This document shows positions 1 to 9,708 of a stretch of DNA of 64,000 nt, piece by piece. The DNA comes from Actinoallomurus iriomotensis (GTDB taxonomy: Bacteria; Actinomycetota; Actinomycetes; Streptosporangiales; Streptosporangiaceae), in the NCBI RefSeq assembly GCF_030269445.1, contig NZ_BSTJ01000001.1, positions 1,327,898-1,391,897 of the forward strand, in the 5' to 3' direction. The position numbers and the translations under genes were made by a program. Numbering within the stretch: the first letter of the stretch is position 1; every line of letters begins with the position of its first letter. Under the pieces are notes generated by a model that had not been told where the DNA came from, ran no database searches, and saw nothing but the letters and a program-made list of their open reading frames with translations.

Positions 1-27
1 GCGTGCTTCCGCCCGGCCAGGCGTACG

Positions 28-77
28 GACCGGCGAGGCCGGCGCGACGGGGTGGCGACGCGCCGGCCTCGCCGGTC
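28..77 (-). terminator. Strong stem-loop after the exporter operon
   Basis: Two 19-nt arms (28-46 and 59-77) pair perfectly around a 12-nt loop. The stem begins inside the stop codon of the permease gene that ends at 76. No T-run follows on the minus strand, as is usual for actinomycete stem-loop terminators. It probably ends the four-gene operon. Confidence 0.7.
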
Positions 78-1307
78 AGACCGTGCGCAGTGCCTCGGTC
101 GGCGACAGGCGGGCGGCGCGGAGGGCCGGTAGCAGGCCGGCGAGGGCGCCGATCGCGATGGCCGAGCCGATTCCGCCCGCCCATGCCTCGGCCGGGATGA
201 CCACGGCCCAGTGCTTGGTGCCCGCGTAGACGGCGGTGGCCGCCGCGCCGGACGCGACGCCCGCGGCGCCGCCGAGCAGCGCCAGCATGATCGCCTCCGA
301 GAGGAACTGGCCGCGGATCTGCCCCCGCGTCGCCCCGAGGGCCCGGCGGAGCCCGATCTCCGAACGGCGCTCCAGCACCGAGATGATCATGATGTTCGCC
401 ACCCCGACCGCGCCGACGATCAGCGCGACGGCGCCGAGGCCCAGGAACAGGCTGTTGAACGCGCCGCTCGCCGCCGCGCGGGCGGTGAGGGCGTCGGACG
501 GCTGGCTGACGTCGACCTCGTTCGGCGCCTCGGGGTTCGCGGTCTGCCCGAGCACGGCCTGCACGTCGGCGACGTGGTCGGTCCGAGCCCGTACGTAGAT
601 CGTGCTGGGCGGCCCGACGGCGAGCTTGCCCTGGGAGATGCTCGCGTAGCCGAGGTAACGCTGGGCGGCCGGGTACCCGATCAGGACGCTCGTGTCGATG
701 TCGGGTGTGAGCACCGCCGGGTCGAGGATGCCGCCGACGTAGAACCACTGGCCGCCGAGCCAGACGCGCTCTCCCGGGTAGACCCGGTCGACGCCCATCC
801 GCTGCGCGGCGACCGCGCCGAGCACCGCGACCGGCTGGGTGGCGGTCGCGGAGTTCAGCCAGCGGCCCTGCGCGACCGAGGTGGCGAGGACGGACGGCAG
901 GTTCAGGCTGGCCGCCCTGACCTTCAGCGCGTTGGTGGTGATCGGCGGGATGAGCGGGCTGCGGTACACCTTGGCGTCCTCGACGGTGCCCACGTGGGCC
1001 ACCTGCTCGACCGCCGGCAGGTGCGAGATCCTCGACGTCGCCTCGAGCGGCAGTCGCGCGGTCCGCCCGGTGAAGGACTGCCCGTTGTTCGCGGTCAGCA
1101 GGTTGGTGCCGAGCCGGTCGATCTCTGACAGCAGCCCCGCCTGGGACGAGGAGGACAGCCCGAGCACCGCGACGATCGCCGCCACGCCGATGGCGATGCC
1201 GAGCGCGGACAGCGCCGCCCGCAGGGGCCGGGCGCGCAGCCCGGTGCTCGCCACCCGCGCCTGGTCGCCCAGGGCCAGCCGGGTGGGGACGAGCGTGGTC
1301 GCGGCCC

Positions 1308-1311
<4 letters not shown>
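76..1311 (-). CDS. ABC transporter permease, FtsX/MacB type
   Basis: This 411-residue inner-membrane permease has the MacB layout: a first membrane helix at about residues 31-52, a long extracytoplasmic MacB-PCD-like domain, and three C-terminal helices from about residue 285. The cytoplasmic segment [15 protein letters not shown] is the FtsX-family signature. The GTG start at 1311 overlaps the stop of the ATPase gene (GTGA), so the two are translationally coupled. With the ATPase, the peptidoglycan-binding adaptor and the lipoprotein it should form a MacAB-like export or envelope-stress complex. The substrate cannot be told from sequence. Confidence 0.92.
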
Positions 1312-2047
<736 letters not shown>

Positions 2048-2051
<4 letters not shown>

Positions 2052-3220
2052 GTCGAGGGCACCACCACTCGCTCGCCCGCCGCCAGGTTCCCCGACACCT
2101 GCACCAGCCCGTCGGCGTTGTCGAACAGGCCGAGCGTGACCGGCACCGTCTGGTGCACGCCGCGGGCGTCGACCCGCTCCACCGCGTACCCGCCACCGAC
2201 CTGCCCGATCAGCGCGGTGACCGGGACGATCAGCGCCTGTTTCACGCCGTCGGTGGTGATCTGCACCTGCACCGGGGCCTGGTCGAGGTCGCCCGCGACC
2301 TTCGGACGCGTGAGCGTGAGGTAGACCGGGATGGTGGTGTTGGAGGAGCCCTGGTCGTCGGAGGAGGACGACGTGGCGACCGTGCCGATGCGGGTCACCC
2401 TCCCCGTGGTGACGGTGTTGTCCGGCAGGGTGATCTGCGCCTTGTCGCCCACCTTGACGCCGGCCTGCTGGGAGGCGTCGAGGTCCACGGTCACCTGCCG
2501 GTCGGCCGACGTCGCCTCCGCGACCGGCGCGCCAGGGGCCGCCCGGCCGCCGAGCCTGGCCGTCGCCTTGGTGATCCGCAGCGGGCCGGGCAGGAACACC
2601 GCGTCGCCGAGATCCAGTTCCCCGGTCTCGTCGGCGCCGATCTCGTCCTGCAGCTTCTGGAGCGCGGCCGCGGTGGCCGAGCCGAAGTAGCGGGAGTCCG
2701 GATCGAGCTCCGACTTCTTCGCGTACCCCAGCTTGACCAGGTTCGCGTTGAGCTCCCGTACGTCCCGGCCGCGGTCGCCGAGGGACAGGTTCCGGTACGC
2801 CGGTCTGGTGCCGCACAGGAGCACGATCGGCGTGTCCCCCACCCAGTACAGGATCCGGCCGCACCTGACCTGGTCGCCGGCGTTCGGCGCCCAGGTGTAG
2901 ATCCCCGGGACCTGGTTGATCACGGAGTAGGGCGTGCCGTCGTCCTGCGCGGCGTACGAGAGCGTGCCGCTCTGGCTGATCTGGGCGGACAACGGGCCCT
3001 GCCGTACCGGGACCAGCGAGCCGCCGGCGCCGGCCGGCGGGGGCGTCCCCTCCCCGCCGCCGAACGGATGCACGGCGACGATCGCACCGCCCGCCGCCAG
3101 CACCACGATGACGCCGGCCACCGACCTCCCGCGCCGGAACCGGCGCCGCTTCGCGCGGCCGGGCGCGCCGGTGGTGTCGGGCGCTTCGGGCGCCTCGGCG
3201 TCCGACTCGGAGACACTCAT
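2048..3220 (-). CDS. HlyD/MacA-like efflux adaptor with peptidoglycan-binding domain
   Basis: This 390-residue protein has a basic N-terminus, one membrane anchor at about residues 33-51, and a PG_binding_1-like segment at about 130-195 with a conserved [20 protein letters not shown] stretch. A beta-barrel/lipoyl-like adaptor region typical of the HlyD/RND-adaptor family in Gram-positive MacB systems follows. It would link the ABC permease to the cell wall. The ATG at 3220 follows the lipoprotein stop by two bases. An in-frame GTG six bases earlier is possible. Its stop overlaps the ATPase start. Confidence 0.85.
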
Positions 3221-3222
3221 GG

Positions 3223-3759
3223 TCACTGGCCACCGGCCCCGGGAGCGCCGGCGGGCAGCAGTTTCTGGCACTTCTGCGTCGCGGCCTTGAACTGCGGCGA
3301 GTTGGGGTCGACGCCCTGCCCCGGGCCGCCCTTGAAGATGATGGCCCCGTTCTGCGGGTCGGGGAAGTCCGGCACCCCGTTCTGGCGCATGCAGGTGACG
3401 TACTTCAGCATCTGCGCCTGCTGCTTCGGGTCCTGGGCCCCTCTCGCCTGCCCGCTCGGCGCGTACGCCTTGCACGCCTGCTGCGCCGCCTTGAACTTCG
3501 GGCTGTCGGGGTCCATGTCGGTGCCCTTCTTCATGATGATCGTGGACCGCCCGTCGGCCGTCGGGTCAGGGAAGCTCGGCACGCCGTGGGTCCTCATGCA
3601 CTGGGCGTACCGCACCGCCTTGGTGGAGGTCGTCGCCTTGCCGCCGGCGGCGGCGGAGCTCGACGCGCTCGACGAGCCGCCGGACCCGCCACAGCCCGCG
3701 GTCCCGAAGGCCGCCGCCGCCACGGCCAGCAGGGCCGCGCTCCTCATTCGTCCGTTCAT
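3223..3759 (-). CDS. Secreted lipoprotein with duplicated CMRxxGVPxFPDP motif
   Basis: The 178-residue product has a lipoprotein signal peptide: basic start, Ala/Leu core and Cys23 after GTAG. A Ser/Gly-rich linker follows. The mature part holds two copies of the same unit, each with CMR-x-x-GVP-x-FPDP, about 65 residues apart, each followed by a D-P-x-SP-x-F-K-A segment and a QxC motif. This suggests an internal duplication with paired cysteines. It is the first gene of the exporter operon and probably an extracytoplasmic sensor or binding component. The exact role is unknown. Confidence 0.8.
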   Translation of the reverse strand: MNGRMRSAALLAVAAAAFGTAGCGGSGGSSSASSSAAAGGKATTSTKAVRYAQCMRTHGVPSFPDPTADGRSTIIMKKGTDMDPDSPKFKAAQQACKAYAPSGQARGAQDPKQQAQMLKYVTCMRQNGVPDFPDPQNGAIIFKGGPGQGVDPNSPQFKAATQKCQKLLPAGAPGAGGQ

Positions 3760-3810
3760 GTCCTGCTCCTTCGCATCGGTGGGATGTGCCGGAGACCGTA
3801 CGGACGAGGC

Positions 3811-3851
3811 GGTCACAGGGCGGTGCGCGGACCTGTGACCCGGCTGTGACC
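3811..3851. promoter_or_regulatory. Putative response-regulator operator between exporter operon and two-component genes
   Basis: A 9-nt inverted repeat (GGTCACAGG 3811-3819, CCTGTGACC 3832-3840) is followed by a further CTGTGACC at 3844-3851. The two direct CTGTGACC copies start exactly 11 nt apart, the usual spacing for tandem binding of OmpR-family regulators. The site sits between the divergent lipoprotein and response-regulator starts. Binding by the neighbouring regulator is inferred. Confidence 0.55.
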
Positions 3852-3912
3852 GGGTATCGGGCATTCTCGACACCATGAATCGGTCGTTCGCCCACCTCGC
3901 GGAACGCGGGCG

Positions 3913-4560
3913 ATGAGGGTGCTGGTGGTCGAGGACCACGTCGAGCTCGCCGAGTCGGTGGCGAGGGTCCTGCGCCGCGAGGGGATGGCCGTCGACCTGT
4001 CCCACGACGGCGAGGACGCGCTGGAGCGTACGGCGGTGACCGGCTACGACGTGGTCGTGCTCGACCGGGACCTGCCCGGCGTCCACGGCGACGACGTCTG
4101 CCGCACCCTGGTGGCGCAGGCCACCCGGGTGCTGATGCTGACGGCGTCGGGCACCCTTGAGGACCGCGTCGACGGCCTCAGCATGGGGGCGGACGACTAC
4201 CTGCCCAAGCCGTTCGCCTACGCCGAGCTGATCGCGCGGATCCGTGCGGTCGCCCGGCGCTCGCGGACCGCCTCGCCCCCCGTCCTGACCCACGGCGACC
4301 TGCGGCTGGACCCGGCACAGCGCGTCGCCACCCGCGCGGGCATGCGCCTGCCGCTCAGCCCGAAGGAGCTCGCGGTGCTGGAGTACCTCCTCACCGCCGA
4401 CGGCCGTGCCGTCTCCGCCGAAGAACTGCTCGAACGGGTGTGGGACGAGGCGGCCGACCCGTTCACCACGACCGTCAAGGCGACGATCAACCGGCTGCGG
4501 GCCAAACTCGGCGCGCCGCCCGTGATCGAGACCGTTCCCCAAGCCGGCTACCGGATCTGA
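3913..4560 (+). CDS. OmpR-family response regulator
   Basis: The 215-residue protein has an N-terminal receiver domain with acidic pocket VVED and phospho-acceptor Asp51 in VVLDRDLPG, switch Thr in LMLTASG and Lys in PKPFAY, then a C-terminal winged-helix DNA-binding domain from about residue 125. It lies five bases before its histidine kinase gene and diverges from the exporter operon. It probably controls that operon and itself through the repeat at 3811-3851, as in other actinomycete systems that detect envelope stress or antibiotics. Confidence 0.93.
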   Translation: MRVLVVEDHVELAESVARVLRREGMAVDLSHDGEDALERTAVTGYDVVVLDRDLPGVHGDDVCRTLVAQATRVLMLTASGTLEDRVDGLSMGADDYLPKPFAYAELIARIRAVARRSRTASPPVLTHGDLRLDPAQRVATRAGMRLPLSPKELAVLEYLLTADGRAVSAEELLERVWDEAADPFTTTVKATINRLRAKLGAPPVIETVPQAGYRI

Positions 4561-4565
4561 CGCCC

Positions 4566-5753
4566 ATGCGCCTCCTGCTCCTCATCCGCCGGCTGCCGCC
4601 CCGTACGGTCCGGCTGCGCCTCACCCTGCTGTACGGCGCCCTGTTCGCGGTCTCCGGTGCGGTCCTGCTCGCCGTCACCTACCTGCTCGTCAGCAACTCG
4701 ACGGGCCGGCTCGTCTTCCTCAGCTTTCACAGGGACCCGGCGTCCGATCCCGGCGCTCAACCGCTTCCGCTCCCCGACGACCTGGCGCGGGCCCGGACGG
4801 GGGCGACCCGCCAGCACGCCGCCGAACTGCACGAGCTGCTGGTCCAGTCCGGGATCGCGCTGGCGATCACTCTGGTGATCTCCATCGCGCTCGGCTGGCT
4901 GGTCGCCGGGCGGGTGCTGCGCCCGCTGCAGACCATGACCACCGCGATCCGGCAGATCTCGGCGCGCAACGTCCACGAGCGGCTGGCCGCCGGCGGCCCC
5001 CGCGACGAGCTGAAGGACCTGGCCGACACCGTCGACGGCCTCCTCGGCCGGCTGGAGACCGCCCTCGACGCGCACAAGCGCTTCGTCGCCAACGCCGCCC
5101 ATGAGCTGCGCACACCACTGACGCTCCAGCACGCGCTGCTCGAGGAGACCCTCACCGACCGCGCGGCCACGCTGTCGTCCTTCCAGGCGACCTTCGAACG
5201 GCTGCTGGTCAACAGCGAGCAGCAGGAACGCCTGCTGGAGTCGCTCCTCACCCTCACCCGCAGCGAACGCGGCCTCGACCGGCGCCGGCCCCTGGACCTG
5301 GCGACGATCGCCGACCACGTGCTGCTCGCCCCCCGTCCGGAGGCCGCCCTGCTGCGCGTCGGGGCCGACACCGCGCCGGCCCCGGCCTCGGGCGACCGGA
5401 CCCTCGTCGAACGCCTGGTGACCAACCTGGTCGACAACGCCACGCACTACAACCACGCGGACGGGTGGGTGGAGGTCACCACCGCGACCGTCGCCGGACG
5501 CGCCGTCCTCTCCGTGGCCAACACCGGGCCGGTCATCCCGGCCGAGCAGGTCGACCGGCTCTTCGAGCCGTTCCAGCGCCTCGGCGACCGCACCGCGCGC
5601 AACGACGGCCACCACGGCCTCGGCCTGTCGATCGTCCGCGCCATCGCGGCCGCCCACGACGCCACCGTCACCGCCCGCGCCCGCCCGGAGGGCGGCCTCA
5701 TCGTGGAAGTGGCCTTCCCCGCCGGGGAGCTCGCGGCCGTCACGGCACAATGA
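4566..5753 (+). CDS. Sensor histidine kinase
   Basis: The 395-residue membrane kinase has a first helix at about residues 15-40, a short extracellular loop, a second helix at about 90-115, a HAMP domain, and a HisKA domain with phospho-acceptor His179 in AHELRTPLT. A HATPase_c domain with N (NLVDNATHYN) and G (HHGLGLSIV) boxes follows. The short sensor loop suggests detection at or within the membrane. The ATG at 4566 follows the regulator stop closely. Its stop overlaps the next start (ATGA). Confidence 0.93.
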   Translation: MRLLLLIRRLPPRTVRLRLTLLYGALFAVSGAVLLAVTYLLVSNSTGRLVFLSFHRDPASDPGAQPLPLPDDLARARTGATRQHAAELHELLVQSGIALAITLVISIALGWLVAGRVLRPLQTMTTAIRQISARNVHERLAAGGPRDELKDLADTVDGLLGRLETALDAHKRFVANAAHELRTPLTLQHALLEETLTDRAATLSSFQATFERLLVNSEQQERLLESLLTLTRSERGLDRRRPLDLATIADHVLLAPRPEAALLRVGADTAPAPASGDRTLVERLVTNLVDNATHYNHADGWVEVTTATVAGRAVLSVANTGPVIPAEQVDRLFEPFQRLGDRTARNDGHHGLGLSIVRAIAAAHDATVTARARPEGGLIVEVAFPAGELAAVTAQ

Positions 5754-6154
5754 GGGGCGTGCCCGGATCGGACTCCTCCAACGTGAACTGCGTGTGCGGG
5801 CTGCCCGCGCCGTACGACGACTGCTGCGGGCGGTTCCACCGCGGCGACGCGAACGCGCCGACCGCCGAACGCCTCATGCGGTCGCGCTTCAGCGCCTTCG
5901 GCGTCCAGGACGAGGCGTACCTCCTGCGCACCTGGCACCCGTCGACGCGCCCGCCGCGGATCGACTTCGACCCCGCCCTGCGGTGGCAGCGGCTGGAGAT
6001 CCTGGCGACCACGGGCGGACGCCTCCTCGACACCGAGGGGACCGTGCGCTTCCGCGCCCACTTCGTCAGGCGGAAGCGCCCCGGTGCGCTGGAGGAGAAC
6101 AGCCGCTTCGTCCTCCACGACGGCGCCTGGCTGTACGTCACCGCCCTCCCCTGA
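5750..6154 (+). CDS. YchJ-family protein (UPF0225) with SEC-C-like zinc motif
   Basis: The 134-residue protein starts with a cysteine cluster (CVCG then DDCCG) typical of SEC-C zinc-binding motifs. The YchJ core follows, with AERLMRSRFSAF, a WHPSTRP segment and an F-R-A-H-F strand. This family of small cytoplasmic proteins has an NTF2-like fold and no settled function. The ATG overlaps the kinase stop codon, so it is probably co-translated, though a functional link is doubtful. Confidence 0.85.
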   Translation: MRGVPGSDSSNVNCVCGLPAPYDDCCGRFHRGDANAPTAERLMRSRFSAFGVQDEAYLLRTWHPSTRPPRIDFDPALRWQRLEILATTGGRLLDTEGTVRFRAHFVRRKRPGALEENSRFVLHDGAWLYVTALP

Positions 6155-6233
6155 GCCGAGGTCATCCGGACCCGGACCTCCGGTTCCGGGCGCACTACAC
6201 TCGGGCCGTGTGAAGGCCGAAGAGGAGCGACCG

Positions 6234-6770
6234 ATGCGCGCGGACGCCCGGCGCAACCGCGAGCGGATCCTCAAGGCCGCCCGTGAGGTGTTCGCCGAAC
6301 AGGGCGCCGCCGCGCAGATGGAGCCGATCGCCCGGCGCGCGGGAGTGGGCGTGGGCACGCTCTACCGCAACTTCCCCACCAGGAGGGCCCTCATCGGCGC
6401 CATGCGCGCCGAGTGGACGGCCGAGCGGACCGCCAACCTCGAACGCGCCCTCGCCACGACCGACCCCTGGACGGCCGTCACCGAGTACGTCCACCGCGGC
6501 GCCGAGGCCATGAGCCGCGACGCGGGCCTGCGGGAGGTCTTCCCCGACCTTCCCGCCAAGGAGACCACGCCCGAGGACGAGGCCGCGTTCCGCGACCGGC
6601 TCACCGTGCTCGTCCGCCGCGCGCACGACGCCGGCGCGCTCCGGCCCGAGGTCACCGCCGAGACCTACAACGGCATGATGGTCGGCCTGGGCGCCGCCAT
6701 CACCGCCGGCACCGACTGGCGGCTCGCCGCGGACATCCTGCTCGCCGGCCTGCGCGCCACGCCCACCTGA
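6234..6770 (+). CDS. TetR-family transcriptional regulator
   Basis: The 178-residue protein has a classical N-terminal TetR helix-turn-helix (RERILKAAREVFAEQG, then VGVGTLYRNFPTRRALI) and a helical ligand domain of the SBD-like type. A GAGGAG ribosome site six bases upstream supports the ATG at 6234. A GTG at 6210 is an alternative. No obvious target is adjacent: the next gene downstream is a broken metal-hydrolase gene on the other strand. Confidence 0.9.
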   Translation: MRADARRNRERILKAAREVFAEQGAAAQMEPIARRAGVGVGTLYRNFPTRRALIGAMRAEWTAERTANLERALATTDPWTAVTEYVHRGAEAMSRDAGLREVFPDLPAKETTPEDEAAFRDRLTVLVRRAHDAGALRPEVTAETYNGMMVGLGAAITAGTDWRLAADILLAGLRATPT

Positions 6771-6798
6771 GCGGACACTCCGCCCGCTTCAAAGATCG

Positions 6799-7369
6799 TC
6801 AATCCGTCGCGGCCGAGCCGACCGGGAAGGTCGTGCCGGGCGCGGCGTAGTCGATCGGGCCGGTGAACCGGGCCGCCGCACGGGCGACCGCCTGCCGTGG
6901 GGTGAGGAAGGGTCCGACATGCGTGACGATCAGCCGTCCTGCCCCTGCCTCTGGTCAGCGTGAGCGCGCCGACGCGCACCCGATGACCGTCATGCAGTTC
7001 ATCGACGGCGAAGGCGGACTCGATGGGGCTGCGGGCGGAGGTGTTGGTGAGGAAGTGCGCCAGCCGGTCGGCCACGCCCGGCGGGCCGTACAGAGGGATC
7101 GGAGCTTCGAGCCGGACGTCGGCGAACAGGGCGCCGTAGTAGGCGGTGAGCAGGTCCGCGGTGTGATCGGCGTGCAGGTGCGAGATCCAGATCGCGTCCA
7201 GTTCGTCCAACCGGACGTGTCGTTGCAGCTGCGCCAGCGTCCCGGTGCCCGCGTCCACCCACACCCGGGTGTCTCCGCCGGACACCAGGTAGCCGGAGCA
7301 CGGGTTGTCCACGCTCGGGTACGGCGACGCGGAACCCAGAACGGTGAGACGGAGATCCTCGCTGGTCAT
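6799..7369 (-). pseudogene. Metallo-beta-lactamase-fold hydrolase, internally deleted and frameshifted
   Basis: The 5' part (start 7369) encodes a normal MBL-fold N-terminus with HLHADH zinc ligands and a GPPGV segment, up to VRVGALTLT near 6956. The normal C-terminus resumes in another reading frame at about 6950 as AGAGRLIVTHVGPFLTP, and ends at 6799 as FTGPIDYAAPGTTFPVGSAATD. About 80 residues between them, which should carry the TGD and later zinc ligands, are missing. The original frame runs on as basic nonsense into the TetR gene. The gene is almost certainly inactive. Confidence 0.85.
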
Positions 7370-7378
7370 CCGCGAAGT

Positions 7379-8302
7379 CTAGGGACACCGCCGTTCGTAC
7401 TCGGTGAGGATCGTCTGGAGCGTCCGCCACTCGGCGGAGAACCGGGCGCGGTCGTCGTCCCCCGTCCCCTCACGGTCGCGGCGCACTGTGATCAACGCCT
7501 TCCACAAGGCCCAGCCGCGGCCGCGCGCCCACATCGCCGGGTCGACCGCCAGCGCCTCGCGGAACGCCCGCCGGCTCTCGGCGGTCGGCAGTTTCCAGGC
7601 GATCGCCACGTCGCAGGCCGGGTCGCCGACGCCCGAGGTGCCGAAGTCGATGACCGCGGCCAGCCTGCCGTGTCGGACCAGCAGGTTGCCGGTGGCCACG
7701 TCGCCGTGGAACCAGACCGGGCTCCCCTGCCGGCCGGCGTCGAGCGCCGCCTCCCAGATCTCCGTCACCGTGCCGGCCGGGATCCGGTCCTTCAACGCGT
7801 CGATCGCCTCGCGGGTCTCGGCGTCGTAGGTGGCCGGCGGCCCGCCGCGGAAGAAGTTGTGCCGGCCGGCGGGCGGTCCGCCAGTCGGGTCGACCCTCCG
7901 CAGGGCGGTGAGGAACGCGGCGAGGTCGGTGGCGAAGACGACCGGGTCGCCGATGCGCCCGGTGCTCGCGGTCTCGCCGTCGATCCACTCACGGACCGAC
8001 CAGGGAAACGGGTATCCCTCGGCGGGCACGCCCCGGGCGAGCGGAACGGGGATCGGCAGCGGCAGGTGCGGCGCCAGCCTCGGCAGCCAGGTGTGCTCCT
8101 TGTCGACCTGCGCGGCGTACCCCTCGGCGCTGGGCAGCCGCACGGTCATCGTGTCGCCGAGGTGGAACGTCCGGTTGTCCCAGCCGTCATCGGCGACCGG
8201 GCGTACGGGCAGGCCGGCCCACTGGGGGAACTGCGCCCGCACGAGCCGCCGGACCAGCGCGGCGTCGATCGCCGGGGCGCGGTCGTGTCCGTCCGGGTTC
8301 AT
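7379..8302 (-). CDS. Aminoglycoside phosphotransferase (APH)-family kinase
   Basis: The 307-residue cytoplasmic protein has the APH/choline-kinase fold. Visible motifs are the nucleotide-region segment DNRTFHLGDTMTVRLPS, the catalytic loop HGDVATGNLLV and the metal-binding DFGTSGVGDPACD. These phosphorylate hydroxyl groups of antibiotics or small metabolites, and the true substrate is unknown. I chose the ATG at 8302 (MNPDGHDR). An in-frame start 12 codons earlier lacks support. The adjacent monooxygenase gene is in the same direction, so they may be co-transcribed. Confidence 0.88.
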   Translation of the reverse strand: MNPDGHDRAPAIDAALVRRLVRAQFPQWAGLPVRPVADDGWDNRTFHLGDTMTVRLPSAEGYAAQVDKEHTWLPRLAPHLPLPIPVPLARGVPAEGYPFPWSVREWIDGETASTGRIGDPVVFATDLAAFLTALRRVDPTGGPPAGRHNFFRGGPPATYDAETREAIDALKDRIPAGTVTEIWEAALDAGRQGSPVWFHGDVATGNLLVRHGRLAAVIDFGTSGVGDPACDVAIAWKLPTAESRRAFREALAVDPAMWARGRGWALWKALITVRRDREGTGDDDRARFSAEWRTLQTILTEYERRCP

Positions 8303-8368
8303 CCGCCCCAGACTCGCGACCCGGCCCCGCCCCGGCAACCGGTTTTCCGGGTGCTGGAGCGGCCCCGG

Positions 8369-9565
8369 TCAGGTCGCCACGGTGAAGTCGGGGAGGGTGA
8401 GCGCCGAGTACTCGGGGCGGCCGGTTTCCGCGGGCAGGGAGGTGAGGCCGCGCAGGGCCTCGTTGCGCTGTTCGAGGGCCTCGGTGCTGCCGGGGAACAT
8501 GGTGGCGTCCCCCCTGCCGACGAGCGCCTGGTTCATCTCCACGAACGCCCGTACGCCGTCCTCGTACGCGGCGAACGCCTCCGTGTGGCCGGTCCTGGTG
8601 GCGAGCTCGCCGGCGAGCACGTACGCGCCGACCAGCGCGATGCTCGATCCCTGCCCGGTGAGGAACGAGGGCGCGTACGCGGCGTCGCCGACGAGCGCGA
8701 CCCGGCCGGCGGACCATCGGGGCATCCGGATCTGGCTGACGACGTCGAAGAACAGGTCGTCGGCGGTGCGCATGGCCGCGGTCAGGCGCGGGATCTTCCA
8801 GCCGTCGCCCGCGAAGACGGAGGCGACGAGCTCGCGCTGCGCGTCGGGGTCGCGGAAGGCGTGGAAGGGCGGATCGGGACGGGTGAAGTTCAAGAAGCCG
8901 AACAGTTCGTCGCCGTCGCCGACGGCGTAGAGGGCCGCGGCCCTGCCCGGGACGTTCCACAGAACGGCCTCGTGGGAGAGTCCGAAGTCGTTGTGCATGG
9001 TGAACCCGGCGAAGCAGTAGCCCAGGTAATGGTGGAATCGCTCCTCCGGCCCGAAGACGAGCCCTCGGGTGTGGGAGTGCAGGCCGTCGGCGCCGACGAC
9101 GAGGTCGAAGGTGCGCCGGGTCCCGCCGCGGAAGGTCACGTCCACGCCGCCCTCGTGGTCGTCGAGCGTGGCGATCGAGTCATTGAAGAGGAATTCCACC
9201 TCGCCGCGGACGGCGTCATAGAGGATCTCGGCGAGATCCCCGCGGCGTACCTCCAGATCGCGGCCCTCGACGCCGCCGACGAGGACCTCGGGCCGGACGG
9301 AGGTGACCAGGTCGCCGTCGGCGTCCAGGAAAGTGATCTTCTGAGAGTCGACGTGGGCGTCCTTGAGCCGCGGCACGAGTCCCATGCGCCGGACGACCTC
9401 CAGCGCCGTACCGCGGATGTCGATGGGGTAACCGCCGCCGCGCAGCGCTCCCGCCTTCTCCACGACCGTGACGTCGAACCCGTACCGGTTGAGCCAGTAG
9501 GCGAGCGCGGGACCTGCGATGCTTGCCCCGGAGACGAGGACCGTGCCTCTCGGTGAACGGCTCAT
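8369..9565 (-). CDS. FAD-dependent monooxygenase (TetX/PHBH-like)
   Basis: The 398-residue flavoprotein has an N-terminal Rossmann motif (VSGASIAGPALAYWL), a mid-protein DLVVGADGLHSHTR (the DG motif) and a C-terminal GDAAYAPSFLTGQG that binds FAD. This is the aromatic/antibiotic hydroxylase class that includes TetX. It diverges from a MarR gene, and two matching palindromes lie in the shared promoter. This strongly suggests MarR repression relieved by a phenolic or antibiotic substrate. Confidence 0.92.
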   Translation of the reverse strand: MSRSPRGTVLVSGASIAGPALAYWLNRYGFDVTVVEKAGALRGGGYPIDIRGTALEVVRRMGLVPRLKDAHVDSQKITFLDADGDLVTSVRPEVLVGGVEGRDLEVRRGDLAEILYDAVRGEVEFLFNDSIATLDDHEGGVDVTFRGGTRRTFDLVVGADGLHSHTRGLVFGPEERFHHYLGYCFAGFTMHNDFGLSHEAVLWNVPGRAAALYAVGDGDELFGFLNFTRPDPPFHAFRDPDAQRELVASVFAGDGWKIPRLTAAMRTADDLFFDVVSQIRMPRWSAGRVALVGDAAYAPSFLTGQGSSIALVGAYVLAGELATRTGHTEAFAAYEDGVRAFVEMNQALVGRGDATMFPGSTEALEQRNEALRGLTSLPAETGRPEYSALTLPDFTVAT

Positions 9566-9612
9566 TGCGTGCTCCTGTCCAGCCGTCCCGCGAGGAGGAA
9601 CGACTATTTATC

Positions 9613-9623
9613 TACCTTAGGTA
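9613..9623. promoter_or_regulatory. MarR operator 1 (TACCTTAGGTA)
   Basis: A perfect 11-nt palindrome lies about 50 bases upstream of the monooxygenase start. Its arms TACCT/AGGTA match those of the larger palindrome at 9678-9694, so both are probably bound by the divergent MarR protein. Confidence 0.7.
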
Positions 9624-9677
9624 TCCTTTTCGGTGGCGCGGCGATCCGTCGACCACCGCGACACCTGACGCAACTAT

Positions 9678-9694
9678 ATACCTAACTTAGGTAT
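9678..9694. promoter_or_regulatory. MarR operator 2, 17-nt perfect palindrome
   Basis: The arms ATACCTAA and TTAGGTAT flank a single central C. The site lies 15 bases before the MarR start, in an AT-rich patch that is unusual for this DNA. Its position suggests autorepression, and with operator 1 it gives joint control of the divergent monooxygenase. Confidence 0.75.
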
Positions 9695-9708
9695 TTAAAT
9701 GGGATGTG

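Noticed and set aside
6863-9556. Long antisense open frame (about 900 codons) on the plus strand
   Set aside because: It is the complement of the phosphotransferase and monooxygenase genes, with Arg/Gly-rich nonsense typical of antisense frames in high-GC DNA.
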